Assembly: GCA_937902805.1 (NCBI GenBank)
Contig: CALEMB010000225.1
Coordinates: forward strand, 1 to 9,695
Direction: 5' to 3'
DNA from: an uncultured Bacteroidales bacterium
GTDB lineage: Bacteria; Bacteroidota; Bacteroidia; Bacteroidales; F082
Length of the DNA: 9,695 nucleotides
Shown: one piece after another, positions 1 to 5,872 of the stretch
Layout of the letters: each line of letters opens with the position of its first letter
Numbering within the stretch: the first letter of the stretch is position 1
Program-made: the position numbers and the translations under genes
The notes under the pieces: generated by a model
The model's input: the letters and a program-made list of their open reading frames with translations, nothing else
What the model was told of the DNA's origin: nothing
The model's database searches: none

Positions 1-59
1 TGTCTTTTCTCTCATCTTTGTTGACTGTTGTGTCAACTTATTTCAGCGTAAGACATAAA

Positions 60-90
60 TTGCGGGCAAGGAAAGGATGTCGTATTTTTG
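60..90 (+). promoter_or_regulatory. Bacteroidota-type promoter without an intact downstream gene
   Basis: A perfect -7 element TATTTTTG (TAnnTTTG consensus) lies at 83-90, with TTG at 60-62 as a possible -33 element and 20 bases between them. A transcript would start near 95-100. No intact reading frame follows; the peptidase-like remnant at 99-254 begins almost at once and has no start codon. It therefore looks like a promoter left behind after its gene was deleted. The match to the motif is seen directly; promoter activity is inferred. Confidence 0.5.
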
Positions 91-98
91 CACCGTGA

Positions 99-254
99 TT
101 CGTCGGAAAGCTCGGCAACGAGGCCGACCTGCCTCAGCTGGCCCGCATCCTCATCGGCAACGGCAAGTTCGACCAGCTGATCATCTCCCCGACCTTCATC
201 CACGTGAGCTACAAACGCTTAGGCTGGAACAGAAAGCAAGTACTGCAAAAGTGA
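99..254 (+). pseudogene. C-terminal remnant of an M15-type peptidase
   Basis: An open stretch of 51 codons follows an in-frame TGA at 96-98 and ends at the TGA at 252-254. It has no ATG and no plausible start. The translation contains FDQLIISPTFIHVSY and then NRKQVLQK, which resembles the C-terminal end of M15A-type (D-Ala-D-Ala carboxypeptidase-like) peptidases of Bacteroidota and their phages. In that family the His of the IHVSY-type segment is one of the zinc ligands. The N-terminal part, with the other zinc ligands, is missing, so the fragment cannot be an active enzyme. It sits directly after a promoter element, which suggests an internal deletion joined the promoter to the tail of the gene. 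The family assignment is from memory of the motif and is moderately sure; that it is broken is clear. Confidence 0.6.
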
Positions 255-260
255 CGGTCT

Positions 261-287
261 GGATCGCCACGCTTCGCTCGCGATGAC
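261..287 (+). repeat. Solo copy of a dispersed palindromic intergenic repeat
   Basis: The stretch starts GGATCGCC, has CTTCGCTCGC in the middle and ends CGATGAC; ATCGC and GCGAT can pair as a short hairpin. It is clearly related to the right arm of the element at 5749-5777 (GGAGATTGC...CTTCGCCCGC...AATGAC), sharing the CTTCGCyCGCrATGACG core. It lies directly downstream of the peptidase remnant. Sequences of this kind are common between genes in many bacteria; no coding function is apparent. Confidence 0.6.
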
Positions 288-318
288 GCAAAGCGACGAC
301 AAGGCTGCAAACCAATAA

Positions 319-360
319 ATTAATGGAAAATTAATGGTCAATTAACGCCAATTAACGTTG
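319..360. repeat. Short imperfect tandem repeat, four ATTAAyG units
   Basis: Four units of 10-11 bases begin ATTAATGG, ATTAATGG, ATTAACGCC and ATTAACGTT in succession. The first two match closely and the last two share a T-to-C change, as if pairs had been duplicated in steps. The stretch is AT-rich and non-coding, between the peptidase remnant and the hairpin at 392-423. It could be a replication-slippage product or a protein-binding cluster; nothing in the sequence decides between these. Confidence 0.55.
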
Positions 361-391
361 AAAGACCAAGCAGCCGGCAGGCAAGTATTGC

Positions 392-423
392 AAAGGCGAC
401 CCTCGAAAAGGAAGGCCGCCTTT
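392..423. terminator. Hairpin between convergent transcription units, possible terminator
   Basis: AAAGGCG at 392-398 pairs perfectly with CGCCTTT at 417-423 around an 18-base loop. The plus-strand 3' side runs into CATTTCT, a weak U-rich tail; there is no long T-run on either strand. It lies just past the stop of the minus-strand gene at 429-671 and downstream of the plus-strand remnant, where a shared terminator would be expected. The 12-base start of the left arm (AAAGGCGACCCT) recurs exactly at 803-814. Confidence 0.4.
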
Positions 424-428
424 CATTT

Positions 429-671
429 CTAAAATTCAAGGCTACCGGGGTTCAATAAGAAATCAAACAGTCCCATTCTAACGAAACCGTCATCATCGCG
501 ATAGGGAACGATGTCATTCTCCTCGATGATGATTTTCTTGAAAGAGTCAGGAATATTCCGAAGCGATTTTTTCTCTTGCGACACCTTTTCTTCATCAGAG
601 AGTCGATATGCTGATTGGTCCACATCGTCTGATTCCCGTGATGACTTTAACCAATCCATTGCCCTTGCCAT
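429..671 (-). CDS. Small hypothetical protein, 80 aa
   Basis: I do not recognise this protein. It starts MARAMDWLKSS, is hydrophilic and strongly charged (runs such as RESDD, SDEEK, QEKKS), has no signal peptide or membrane segment, and ends in a more hydrophobic region containing VRMGLFDFLL. A TTG three bases further upstream would give one more residue; the ATG at 671 is preferred, and a second ATG at 656 is also possible. Support for a real gene comes from its own promoter (-7 element at 751-758), a long palindrome in its leader, and a hairpin just after its stop. It is more AT-rich than its neighbours and its 3' end faces the peptidase remnant, which hints at accessory origin. It could be a regulator that binds the leader palindrome, but nothing in the protein shows a DNA-binding fold. 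Confidence 0.55.
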   Translation of the reverse strand: MARAMDWLKSSRESDDVDQSAYRLSDEEKVSQEKKSLRNIPDSFKKIIIEENDIVPYRDDDGFVRMGLFDFLLNPGSLEF

Positions 672-712
672 CAACCAGTTGCTGAAGATAAAAAGCTCTA
701 CTAAACATTCTT

Positions 713-749
713 ATTCGAAATTTTTGCCATTGTGGCAAATTTTTCGAAT
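713..749 (-). promoter_or_regulatory. 37-base palindrome at the expected transcript start of the small gene
   Basis: Two 17-base arms, ATTCGAAATTTTTGCCA and TGGCAAATTTTTCGAAT, pair at 15 of 17 positions around a 3-base loop. The two mismatches are adjacent in the A/T-rich middle. The palindrome begins two bases after the -7 element of the minus-strand promoter, so it would cover the start site and form the first ~35 bases of the leader. It could be an operator or an RNA hairpin that protects or controls the 5' end. There is no T-run after it on either strand that would make it a standard terminator. Confidence 0.65.
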
Positions 750-750
750 G

Positions 751-779
751 CAAAGATACATAATATTTCATAAACGCAA
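751..779 (-). promoter_or_regulatory. Bacteroidota-type promoter for the small minus-strand gene
   Basis: Read on the minus strand, TATCTTTG (plus positions 751-758) matches TAnnTTTG, with TTG (777-779) 18 bases upstream. The same 18-base spacing is seen in the tRNA-Cys promoter of this window. The start codon lies about 80 bases downstream, leaving a leader that contains the palindrome at 713-749. Confidence 0.6.
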
Positions 780-805
780 GGTTTTCTGGACGAAAACAAT
801 AAAAA

Positions 806-835
806 GGCGACCCTTAAAAATAATCATTTTTCGCC
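806..835. other. AT-rich hairpin upstream of rnr
   Basis: AAAAAT (816-821) and ATTTTT (826-831) pair perfectly around AATC, flanked by GGCG (806-809) and CGCC (832-835), with an unpaired ACCCTT on the left side. It lies between the divergent promoters of the small gene and rnr. The left flank is part of AAAGGCGACCCT (803-814), an exact copy of 392-403. No function can be assigned; it could be a remnant of a repeat. Confidence 0.35.
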
Positions 836-868
836 AACATTGCAACATTTTTTGTGCCGAAAAGTTGT

Positions 869-876
869 TATTTTTG
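869..876 (+). promoter_or_regulatory. -7 element for rnr
   Basis: TATTTTTG followed by CA matches TAnnTTTG and the common TTTGCA extension. The leader to the rnr ATG would be about 35 bases. A well-spaced -33 element is not obvious: TTTG at 851-854 is only 14 bases upstream. The leader is AT-rich without a clear ribosome binding site, as is usual in this phylum. Confidence 0.55.
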
Positions 877-916
877 CAGGCAAAACGGAGTATTATAGTT
901 CGATAAACTCACTAAC

Positions 917-3124
917 ATGGCAAAAAAGAAAAAAATCGAGAATAAACTCAGCACCTTTACCAGCGTGATTTTGGGCATTTTCGCTGACCAGCCTTTCCGC
1001 CCGAAGAACTACAAGCAGGTCTGTAAAATCATGGGAATCAAGGACCAAGCGGGGAAGGACGTGGTATATAACTTGCTTATTGACTTGAAAGAAAAAGGCT
1101 TGCTGCAAGAGGCGCGCCCCTATAGCTATGTGATGAGCAACGCAGGTATGGCGCAGTTTGGGCCGAAGACCAAATACGTGGAAGGCACCGTGGAGATGAA
1201 ATCGACGGGCAAGGCCTATGTGGTGCGCGACGATGGCGAAGGCGAGGACATCTTCATTGCCGCCAACGACACCTATAAGGCACTGCATGGCGACCATGTG
1301 CGCGTGGCCATGTTCCCCAAGCGCAACAACAGCAAGCCCGAAGGCAAGATTGTGGAGGTGCTCGAACGCCGCCACACCGAATTTGTCGGCCTGCTGAGCA
1401 TCTCGCACGGCTATGTCTTCGTCCGTCCCGATGTGGAATGGATGCCTGTGGACATCTTCATCCCGCGTGGCGACCTCAACGGGGCCAAAGACGGCATGAA
1501 GGTCATCGTGCATCTCACCGACTGGCCCGACGGCTCGGGCAACCCCTTCGGCGAAATCGTCCGCGTGCTGGGCAAGCCTGGCGAAAACGACGTGGAGATG
1601 GAATCGATTTTGGCCGCCCACGAATACCCGATTGAGTTCCCCGAGGAAGTGGAAAGAGAAGCGGAGCAAATCCCGATCAGCATTCCGCATTCCGAAATCA
1701 GCAATAGAAAGGACTTCCGCAAGGTGTTCACCATCACCATCGACCCGGCCGACGCCAAGGACTTCGACGACGCCATCAGCCTGCAGAAGCTGAAAAACGG
1801 CCATTGGGAGGTGGGCGTGCATATTGCCGACGTGTCGCACTATGTGAAAAAAGGCTCCGCCATCGACCGCGAGGCCTTGGACCGTGGCACTTCGGTCTAC
1901 CTCGTCGACCGCACTATCCCCATGCTGCCCGAGAAGCTCTGCAACAACGTCTGCTCACTGCGTCCCGACGAGGAGAAGCTGACCTTCAGCGTGGTCTTCG
2001 AGATGGACGACGATGCCAACATATACGACAAATGGATTGGCAAGACCATCATCAAGTCGTGCCGCCGCTATACCTACGAAGAAGTGCAGAGCATGATTGA
2101 AGGCGGCGAAGGTGACTACAAGGATGAAATCTTGACCTTCAATAGTTTGGCGACCAAACTGCGCGAAAAGCGCATGGAGGCGGGCAGCATTAATTTCCAC
2201 TCGGAAGAGGTGAAATTTATCTTGGATGAGAACAAGAAACCCATCGACACCTATGTGCGGGTGCAAAACGAGTCGCATGAATTAATTGAAGATTTTATGC
2301 TGCTTGCCAACCGCACCGTGGCCGAGACCTTCGGCATGACGGGCAGCAAATGGAGCAACTACACCTTTGTTTACCGCGTCCACGACGAGCCTAATCCCGA
2401 GAAGCTCAACAAGTTCATGCTGCTCATCTCGCGCCTGGGCTATACCATGAACCTCAGCAATCGCACCACCTTGGTGAACTCCTATAATAAACTGTTTGAG
2501 GACGTGGAAGGCAAGGGCGAGAAGAACCTCATCCAGACCGTCGCCCTGCGCACTATGGCCAAGGCGGTCTACAGCACCGACAACATCGGGCACTATGGCC
2601 TCGCCTTCGACTATTACACGCATTTCACCTCGCCCATCCGCCGTTATCCCGACCTGATGGTACACCGCTTAATAGAGAGGTATCTCATCGAAAACCAAGG
2701 CTCCGTCAACAAGAAGGAATACGAGGAGATGTGCGTCCACGCCAGCGAGATGGAAAAACAAGCCGAAGAGATGGAACGTCAATCCATCAAGTACAAACAG
2801 GCTGAATACCTGCAAGATAAGATTGGACAGGTGTTTGAAGGCTTGGTCTCGGGCGTGAGCAAGTGGGGTCTCTTTGTGGAGCTGAAGGGCAACAAATGCG
2901 AGGGCTTGGTGCGTTATGAGAGCCTCCCGGGCGACTATTACTATCTCGACGACGACAACTTCCGCGTCATCGGGCAGGAGACGGGACGCATCATCCAACT
3001 GGGCGACGAGGTGCGCGTGGTCGTCAAGGCCGTAGACCTCTTCAAGCACAAGATGGACTTCGAAATGCTGGCCGACACACCGGTTTCCACAAAGAAGTCG
3101 AGGCAGAAAAAGCGCCTGTATTGA
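917..3124 (+). CDS. rnr: Ribonuclease R, 3'-5' exoribonuclease
   Basis: RNase R degrades RNA processively from the 3' end, including structured RNA, in mRNA and rRNA turnover and quality control in the cytoplasm. The 735-residue protein has the full RNB-family layout: a lysine-rich start, a winged-helix-like N-terminal region (about 25-70), two cold-shock/OB domains (about 88-150 and 155-225), the RNB catalytic domain (about 265-600) and an S1 domain (about 636-718), then a short basic tail. The catalytic motif TIDPADAKDFDDA is intact and places the four metal-binding Asp residues at 276, 282, 284 and 285. DRGTSVYLVDR (322-332) and HFTSPIRRYPDL (569-580) are also family signatures. It is shorter than the E. 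coli enzyme (about 813 residues), mainly at the ends, including a much shorter basic tail. The ATG at 917 follows its own promoter; the next gene begins 41 bases after the stop. Confidence 0.97.
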   Translation: MAKKKKIENKLSTFTSVILGIFADQPFRPKNYKQVCKIMGIKDQAGKDVVYNLLIDLKEKGLLQEARPYSYVMSNAGMAQFGPKTKYVEGTVEMKSTGKAYVVRDDGEGEDIFIAANDTYKALHGDHVRVAMFPKRNNSKPEGKIVEVLERRHTEFVGLLSISHGYVFVRPDVEWMPVDIFIPRGDLNGAKDGMKVIVHLTDWPDGSGNPFGEIVRVLGKPGENDVEMESILAAHEYPIEFPEEVEREAEQIPISIPHSEISNRKDFRKVFTITIDPADAKDFDDAISLQKLKNGHWEVGVHIADVSHYVKKGSAIDREALDRGTSVYLVDRTIPMLPEKLCNNVCSLRPDEEKLTFSVVFEMDDDANIYDKWIGKTIIKSCRRYTYEEVQSMIEGGEGDYKDEILTFNSLATKLREKRMEAGSINFHSEEVKFILDENKKPIDTYVRVQNESHELIEDFMLLANRTVAETFGMTGSKWSNYTFVYRVHDEPNPEKLNKFMLLISRLGYTMNLSNRTTLVNSYNKLFEDVEGKGEKNLIQTVALRTMAKAVYSTDNIGHYGLAFDYYTHFTSPIRRYPDLMVHRLIERYLIENQGSVNKKEYEEMCVHASEMEKQAEEMERQSIKYKQAEYLQDKIGQVFEGLVSGVSKWGLFVELKGNKCEGLVRYESLPGDYYYLDDDNFRVIGQETGRIIQLGDEVRVVVKAVDLFKHKMDFEMLADTPVSTKKSRQKKRLY

Positions 3125-3133
3125 ATTAATGTG

Positions 3134-3141
3134 TACCTTTG
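3134..3141 (+). promoter_or_regulatory. -7 element for the lipoprotein gene
   Basis: TACCTTTG followed by CG matches TAnnTTTG in the short gap after rnr, about 25 bases before the lipoprotein ATG. No good -33 element is visible, since that position falls inside the end of rnr. It would let the lipoprotein be expressed separately from rnr. It also argues against the in-frame TTG at 3139-3141 as the start codon, because that TTG lies inside this element. Confidence 0.5.
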
Positions 3142-3165
3142 CGCTTTGAAATAATAGTAAACGAC

Positions 3166-3978
3166 ATGAAAAAGAGCATTAATTTTCTGACATTGGCTGC
3201 CTTATTGCTTATCGCGATAGCAGGTCTTACGGGTTGCGCAAAAGAGCCCGAACTCCGAGTGTCCACAAACGACCTTTGGTTTAGCATGGAGGCTGGATCA
3301 AAAACATTGGATATCACGGCCAATTGCCCGTGGACCATCCAAAAAACAGATGATTCCGACTGGTACTCGATTGATATGATGAGCGGAAAGAACGACGCCA
3401 CCATTACAATTACCGTGAAAGAAATGGACGATGCCGATTATCGTGGGTCCAAATTCATCATCATATCGCCCAACGGCCACGTCCGCCGTACGATTTTTGT
3501 CACGCAAAACAAGATGGATTTCTATAGTATGGTGAACAAAATCTTTGGTGTGACGTATCTGGAGCACTGGAACACCGACTTTTTTGGGCAAATCATCGAG
3601 GACTCGTATAGAGACTATGAATTCAACCCATACGACACCGCTACGGGTTATCTCATGTATTTCCTCGAAGACGGAAAAGGCATACAACGTGACCATCATA
3701 ATGACACGGCGGTGTATTATGCGTTCACGTACAATTACAATCCCATCGAGCAGATTCTTCACATCGAATTTGAAACCGTTACCGGTGCGCCTGAGAGTTA
3801 CAACCCGCAGGTGTTGACCGCCAGCGACTCGCTCTACCGTTTCAAGCACGAGTACAAGCCTAATTGGTGGGAGCGTGCCGATATGCGCAAGGTGGGCGAG
3901 CTTGATCCTGACGCAAAAGCCTTCTTGAAACAGGCCGCCACCAAGCGGAAGGAAAGAGGGCCGATATTCCAGTTCTGA
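3166..3978 (+). CDS. BACON-domain lipoprotein, 270 aa
   Basis: The protein begins MKKSINFLTL, then a hydrophobic stretch ending in the lipobox LTGC, so lipidation is expected at Cys24 with export by Sec and processing by signal peptidase II. After a short acidic linker (AKEPE) comes an immunoglobulin-like BACON domain (about 30-115), recognisable from the strand pattern LRVSTNDLWFSMEAGSKTLD, then CPWTI, ITVKEM and the closing IFVTQN. BACON domains occur mainly in Bacteroidota surface lipoproteins and are thought to bind carbohydrate or mucin or to act as spacers. The remaining 155 residues are rich in Tyr, Asp and Asn (YDTATGYLMYFLEDG, YYAFTYNYNP), look like beta structure, and are not recognised. 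The ATG at 3166 is chosen because it starts the signal peptide. It is not beside SusC/SusD genes, so a polysaccharide-utilisation role cannot be assumed. Confidence 0.85.
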   Translation: MKKSINFLTLAALLLIAIAGLTGCAKEPELRVSTNDLWFSMEAGSKTLDITANCPWTIQKTDDSDWYSIDMMSGKNDATITITVKEMDDADYRGSKFIIISPNGHVRRTIFVTQNKMDFYSMVNKIFGVTYLEHWNTDFFGQIIEDSYRDYEFNPYDTATGYLMYFLEDGKGIQRDHHNDTAVYYAFTYNYNPIEQILHIEFETVTGAPESYNPQVLTASDSLYRFKHEYKPNWWERADMRKVGELDPDAKAFLKQAATKRKERGPIFQF

Positions 3979-3987
3979 CGAACCTTT

Positions 3988-4015
3988 GTAGAGACGTGGC
4001 GCGCCGCGTCTCTAC
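3988..4015. repeat. Palindromic intergenic repeat, GTAGAGACG type
   Basis: GTAGAGACG (3988-3996) and CGTCTCTAC (4007-4015) pair perfectly. The pairing continues through a G-U wobble into GG/CC around the GGCGCGCC centre, giving a stem of about 12 pairs. It lies 9 bases after the lipoprotein stop and 12 before the next start codon. The following TATTATTAAT is not a proper T-run, so it would be at most a weak terminator or a processing or stability hairpin between two co-directional genes. The GTAGAGACG...CGTCTCTAC form recurs between genes in many genomes, as far as I recall, so this is probably one copy of a dispersed repeat. Confidence 0.6.
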
Positions 4016-4027
4016 TATTATTAATCC

Positions 4028-5437
4028 ATGAGCACCAAGCTGCTGAAACACATCAACCTCATCGGTATAGGGCTGTATTTGTTGGCCCTTGCCGTCATCA
4101 GTTTGGCGTTTAGTGAACACGCCCTGCAATGGAAATGGATGCTGTGGGGCATGGGCGAGGTACTGTTTTTCTTCCTGCTGACCACCCTGTTTTATCCCCG
4201 TTGGAAAGGCGACGATGCGAAACGCTTCAAGTGGAAGGTGTTTCTGGTGGCCTTCGTCATTCGTGGGTTGTATGCCTTTTTGGTGGCTTACTATTATTAT
4301 TACGAAACGGGCAAAGCCTTTGAATATGGTGCGGGCGACAGTATATGGTATCATTCCACGGCAGTCTACCTTTCGCGTTGTGTGCGTCATGGATACATTG
4401 CCTACATCTTCAAGTATCTGAACGCCTCCACCATGGGTTGGTCCGACCAAGGCTACCCGCTTTGGCTGACTTTGCTATATACCATCTTTGGTCGCAGCCT
4501 GTTGACCCCCCGATTGTTCAAGGCTTTGATGAGCGCCTATCTTTGCGTCGTGGTCTACAAACTGGGGTCGCGCACCTTTGGTGAGCGCACGGGTCGCCTG
4601 GCCGCCGTGATGCTGGTGTTCACCCCTATCTTGGTCCAGATTTGCGGTATGCACACCAAGGAGATGGAGATGATCTTCCTGTCCATCCTCGCCCTCGAGC
4701 GCATGGACTACCTCATAAGAAGCAAGAAATACACCGTTTGGAACATCCTTTGCCCCGTTTTGCTCACGGGCATGACCTTCGGGTTCCGCACCATCATTGG
4801 GATGAGCTTGATTTTTGCCTTCTTGGTGTTTGTGGTGTTGTCGTCGAAAGACCTTGTGCCCAAGAAAGGCAAAATCATCACCTTGGCGGCGACGGTGGTG
4901 GTGTTTTTCGTTTTCCTGTTCTCTCCCGTGGGACGCGAGATGAGGATCATCTATCGTCTGAAATTCTCGGACTTGAATTATCAATCCGGCAAATACGAGT
5001 CAATGGGCATGAAACATGGCGAGTTGGCCCAAAGCTGGATTTTGGCGCCAGGGGCTTTTGTGTTGCCTTTGGCACCCATGGTGGAGGAGGCGCCCGACCA
5101 CAACAAGATGATTCACGGCAGCACGTATGTCAAGAATTTCTTGGCGTTTTTTGCGATGCTGGCCATCGTCATCGCCTTCTGGCAAAAGAAATGGCGTGAT
5201 TTCAGCTTAATTGGCGCCTACGAGCTGTCGTATATGGCAATAATTATGTTTTCCTTTGCCGCCAACTCGGAGCGTTATCATGAACCGGCTGTGCCATTAA
5301 TCGTATTAATGTCGGCCTATGCTATGACGCATTTGCGTCGTAAAGACCTGAAACTCTTCTATGTATACTGTGGCGTGCTCTTCGTGGCTTTGGTCGTCTG
5401 GAACTGGCTGAAGCTGTCGGCAAGAGGGCTGGTGTAA
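4028..5437 (+). CDS. Polytopic GT-C type membrane glycosyltransferase-like protein
   Basis: A 469-residue integral membrane protein with roughly 11-13 hydrophobic segments from about residue 9 to 462. The layout fits the GT-C fold (PMT/ArnT, family 39-like), whose members transfer sugars from polyprenyl-phosphate donors on the periplasmic side. The acidic motif GAGDSIWYHSTAVYLSR (101-117) sits after the first few membrane segments, where these enzymes keep their catalytic Asp; D104 with Y108/H109 would be the candidate. A later stretch, NSERYHEPAVPLIVLMSAY (413-431), is typical of the family, with R416/Y417 before a membrane segment. The larger polar stretch at about 305-335 (YRLKFSDLNYQSGKYES) may be periplasmic. 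The substrate cannot be read from sequence; cell-surface polysaccharide or glycoprotein assembly is the general expectation. There is no strong promoter of its own, so co-transcription with the lipoprotein is likely. Confidence 0.7.
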   Translation: MSTKLLKHINLIGIGLYLLALAVISLAFSEHALQWKWMLWGMGEVLFFFLLTTLFYPRWKGDDAKRFKWKVFLVAFVIRGLYAFLVAYYYYYETGKAFEYGAGDSIWYHSTAVYLSRCVRHGYIAYIFKYLNASTMGWSDQGYPLWLTLLYTIFGRSLLTPRLFKALMSAYLCVVVYKLGSRTFGERTGRLAAVMLVFTPILVQICGMHTKEMEMIFLSILALERMDYLIRSKKYTVWNILCPVLLTGMTFGFRTIIGMSLIFAFLVFVVLSSKDLVPKKGKIITLAATVVVFFVFLFSPVGREMRIIYRLKFSDLNYQSGKYESMGMKHGELAQSWILAPGAFVLPLAPMVEEAPDHNKMIHGSTYVKNFLAFFAMLAIVIAFWQKKWRDFSLIGAYELSYMAIIMFSFAANSERYHEPAVPLIVLMSAYAMTHLRRKDLKLFYVYCGVLFVALVVWNWLKLSARGLV

Positions 5438-5456
5438 AATTTTTCATGCAAAAAAC

Positions 5457-5486
5457 TTTGCAATTCATTTAATTGTTGTATCTTTG
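5457..5486 (+). promoter_or_regulatory. Promoter of tRNA-Cys
   Basis: This is the best promoter match in the window: TTTG at 5457-5460, 18 bases, then TATCTTTG at 5479-5486 followed by CA. Transcription should start about 5-8 bases further on, a few bases before the mature tRNA 5' end at 5499. A strong consensus is expected for a stable-RNA gene. Confidence 0.8.
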
Positions 5487-5498
5487 CAGCCGCAACAA

Positions 5499-5569
5499 GG
5501 TACCTTGCCCGAGCGGTTAGGGATCGGTCTGCAAAACCGGGGACGGCGGTTCGAGTCCGCCAGGTACCT
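5499..5569 (+). tRNA. tRNA-Cys (GCA anticodon)
   Basis: The sequence folds into a full cloverleaf. The acceptor stem GGTACCT pairs with AGGTACC; the D arm has a CCC/GGG stem; the anticodon stem TCGGT/ACCGG (first pair U-G) encloses the loop CTGCAAA; the T arm is GGCGG TTCGAGT CCGCC. The anticodon GCA is at 5531-5533 and reads UGC and UGU. The discriminator base is U, the main identity element for CysRS. The CCA end is not encoded (TCA follows), so it must be added by CCA-adding enzyme. The variable loop is short (GGAC), giving a 71-base gene body. The gene is a single transcription unit with its own promoter and terminator. Confidence 0.96.
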
Positions 5570-5570
5570 C

Positions 5571-5600
5571 AAAGCCTGCTGATTTTCGGCAGGCTTTTTT
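5571..5600 (+). terminator. Rho-independent terminator of tRNA-Cys
   Basis: AAAGCCTGC (5571-5579) pairs perfectly with GCAGGCTTT (5589-5597) around TGATTTTCG, and the T-run continues to 5600. The stem starts one base after the discriminator-plus-one position, so the primary transcript carries a very short 3' trailer that must be trimmed before CCA addition. Confidence 0.9.
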
Positions 5601-5632
5601 CGTTTTATAATCATACAATCAATTAGAATCCG

Positions 5633-5640
5633 TATTTTTG
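5633..5640 (+). promoter_or_regulatory. -7 element for gltX with a ~225-base leader
   Basis: TATTTTTG followed by CA matches TAnnTTTG. No clear -33 element lies at the usual spacing. It is the only good match between the tRNA terminator and gltX, so the transcript would carry a leader of about 225 bases holding the repeats at 5691-5777 and 5803-5834. I see no T-box or known riboswitch. The rest of the 303-base gap between the tRNA and gltX (for example 5641-5690 and 5835-5872) shows nothing recognisable. Confidence 0.5.
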
Positions 5641-5690
5641 CACCCGAAATAAGACACGAGATTGGGTGGGTATTACTCAAGCCTTTTGCT

Positions 5691-5777
5691 GTCATGGCGG
5701 AGGAACATCCGCCATCTCCCAAGCGAGAAGACATCACCCTTATGCTCTGGAGATTGCGGGTCTTCGCCCGCAATGAC
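5691..5777. repeat. Double-hairpin inverted repeat element (87 bases)
   Basis: Two 29-base arms, 5691-5719 and 5749-5777, are inverted copies of each other, matching at 23 of 29 positions. They start GTCAT and end CTCC on opposite strands and enclose a 29-base centre. Each arm is itself a hairpin: ATGGCGGA/TCCGCCAT around GGAACA on the left, and ATTGCGGG/CCCGCAAT around TCTTCG on the right. Two of the differences between arms are paired (G-C against T-A in the third stem pair, A-T against G-C in the last), so each stem stays intact. It has the structure of a small non-autonomous palindromic element; the right arm is related to the solo copy at 261-287. No coding capacity. Confidence 0.75.
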
Positions 5778-5802
5778 GGCAAGAAGAGAAGTGTTACCCC
5801 GA

Positions 5803-5834
5803 GTCTCGCGTCTCGCGTCCCGCAGTCCCGCGTC
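5803..5834. repeat. Tandem GTCyCGC repeat in the gltX leader
   Basis: Four units in a row read GTCTCGC, GTCTCGC, GTCCCGCA and GTCCCGC, followed by a partial GTC. The period is 7 bases with one 8-base unit. The stretch is GC-rich and sharply different from the A-rich 35 bases that follow up to the gltX start. It is non-coding and may vary in copy number between strains. Confidence 0.65.
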
Positions 5835-5872
5835 AAAAAAAGAATATAGTAACAAATAATATCATTCAACCT

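Noticed and set aside
77..286. Plus-strand open frame overlapping the peptidase remnant
   Set aside because: It lies in a different frame from the recognisable M15-like translation, starts inside the promoter element and runs into a dispersed repeat; its composition is low-complexity and unlike a protein.
511..906. Plus-strand open frame opposite the small orphan gene
   Set aside because: It runs across the minus-strand gene, its palindrome and promoter, and the rnr promoter; the translation has no conserved look. The minus-strand frame fits the promoter and hairpin positions better.
893..1840. Long minus-strand frame of 315 codons inside rnr
   Set aside because: It is antisense to the well-supported RNase R gene and reflects GC-rich codon usage; its translation is His/Val/Leu-rich with no recognisable domain.
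3139..3165. TTG start extending the lipoprotein by nine residues
   Set aside because: The TTG is part of the TACCTTTG promoter element, and the signal peptide begins properly at the ATG at 3166.
5641..5872. T-box or riboswitch controlling gltX
   Set aside because: No T-box core sequence, specifier stem or terminator with a T-run is visible in the leader; the hairpins present belong to a dispersed-type repeat, and T-boxes are not typical of this phylum.
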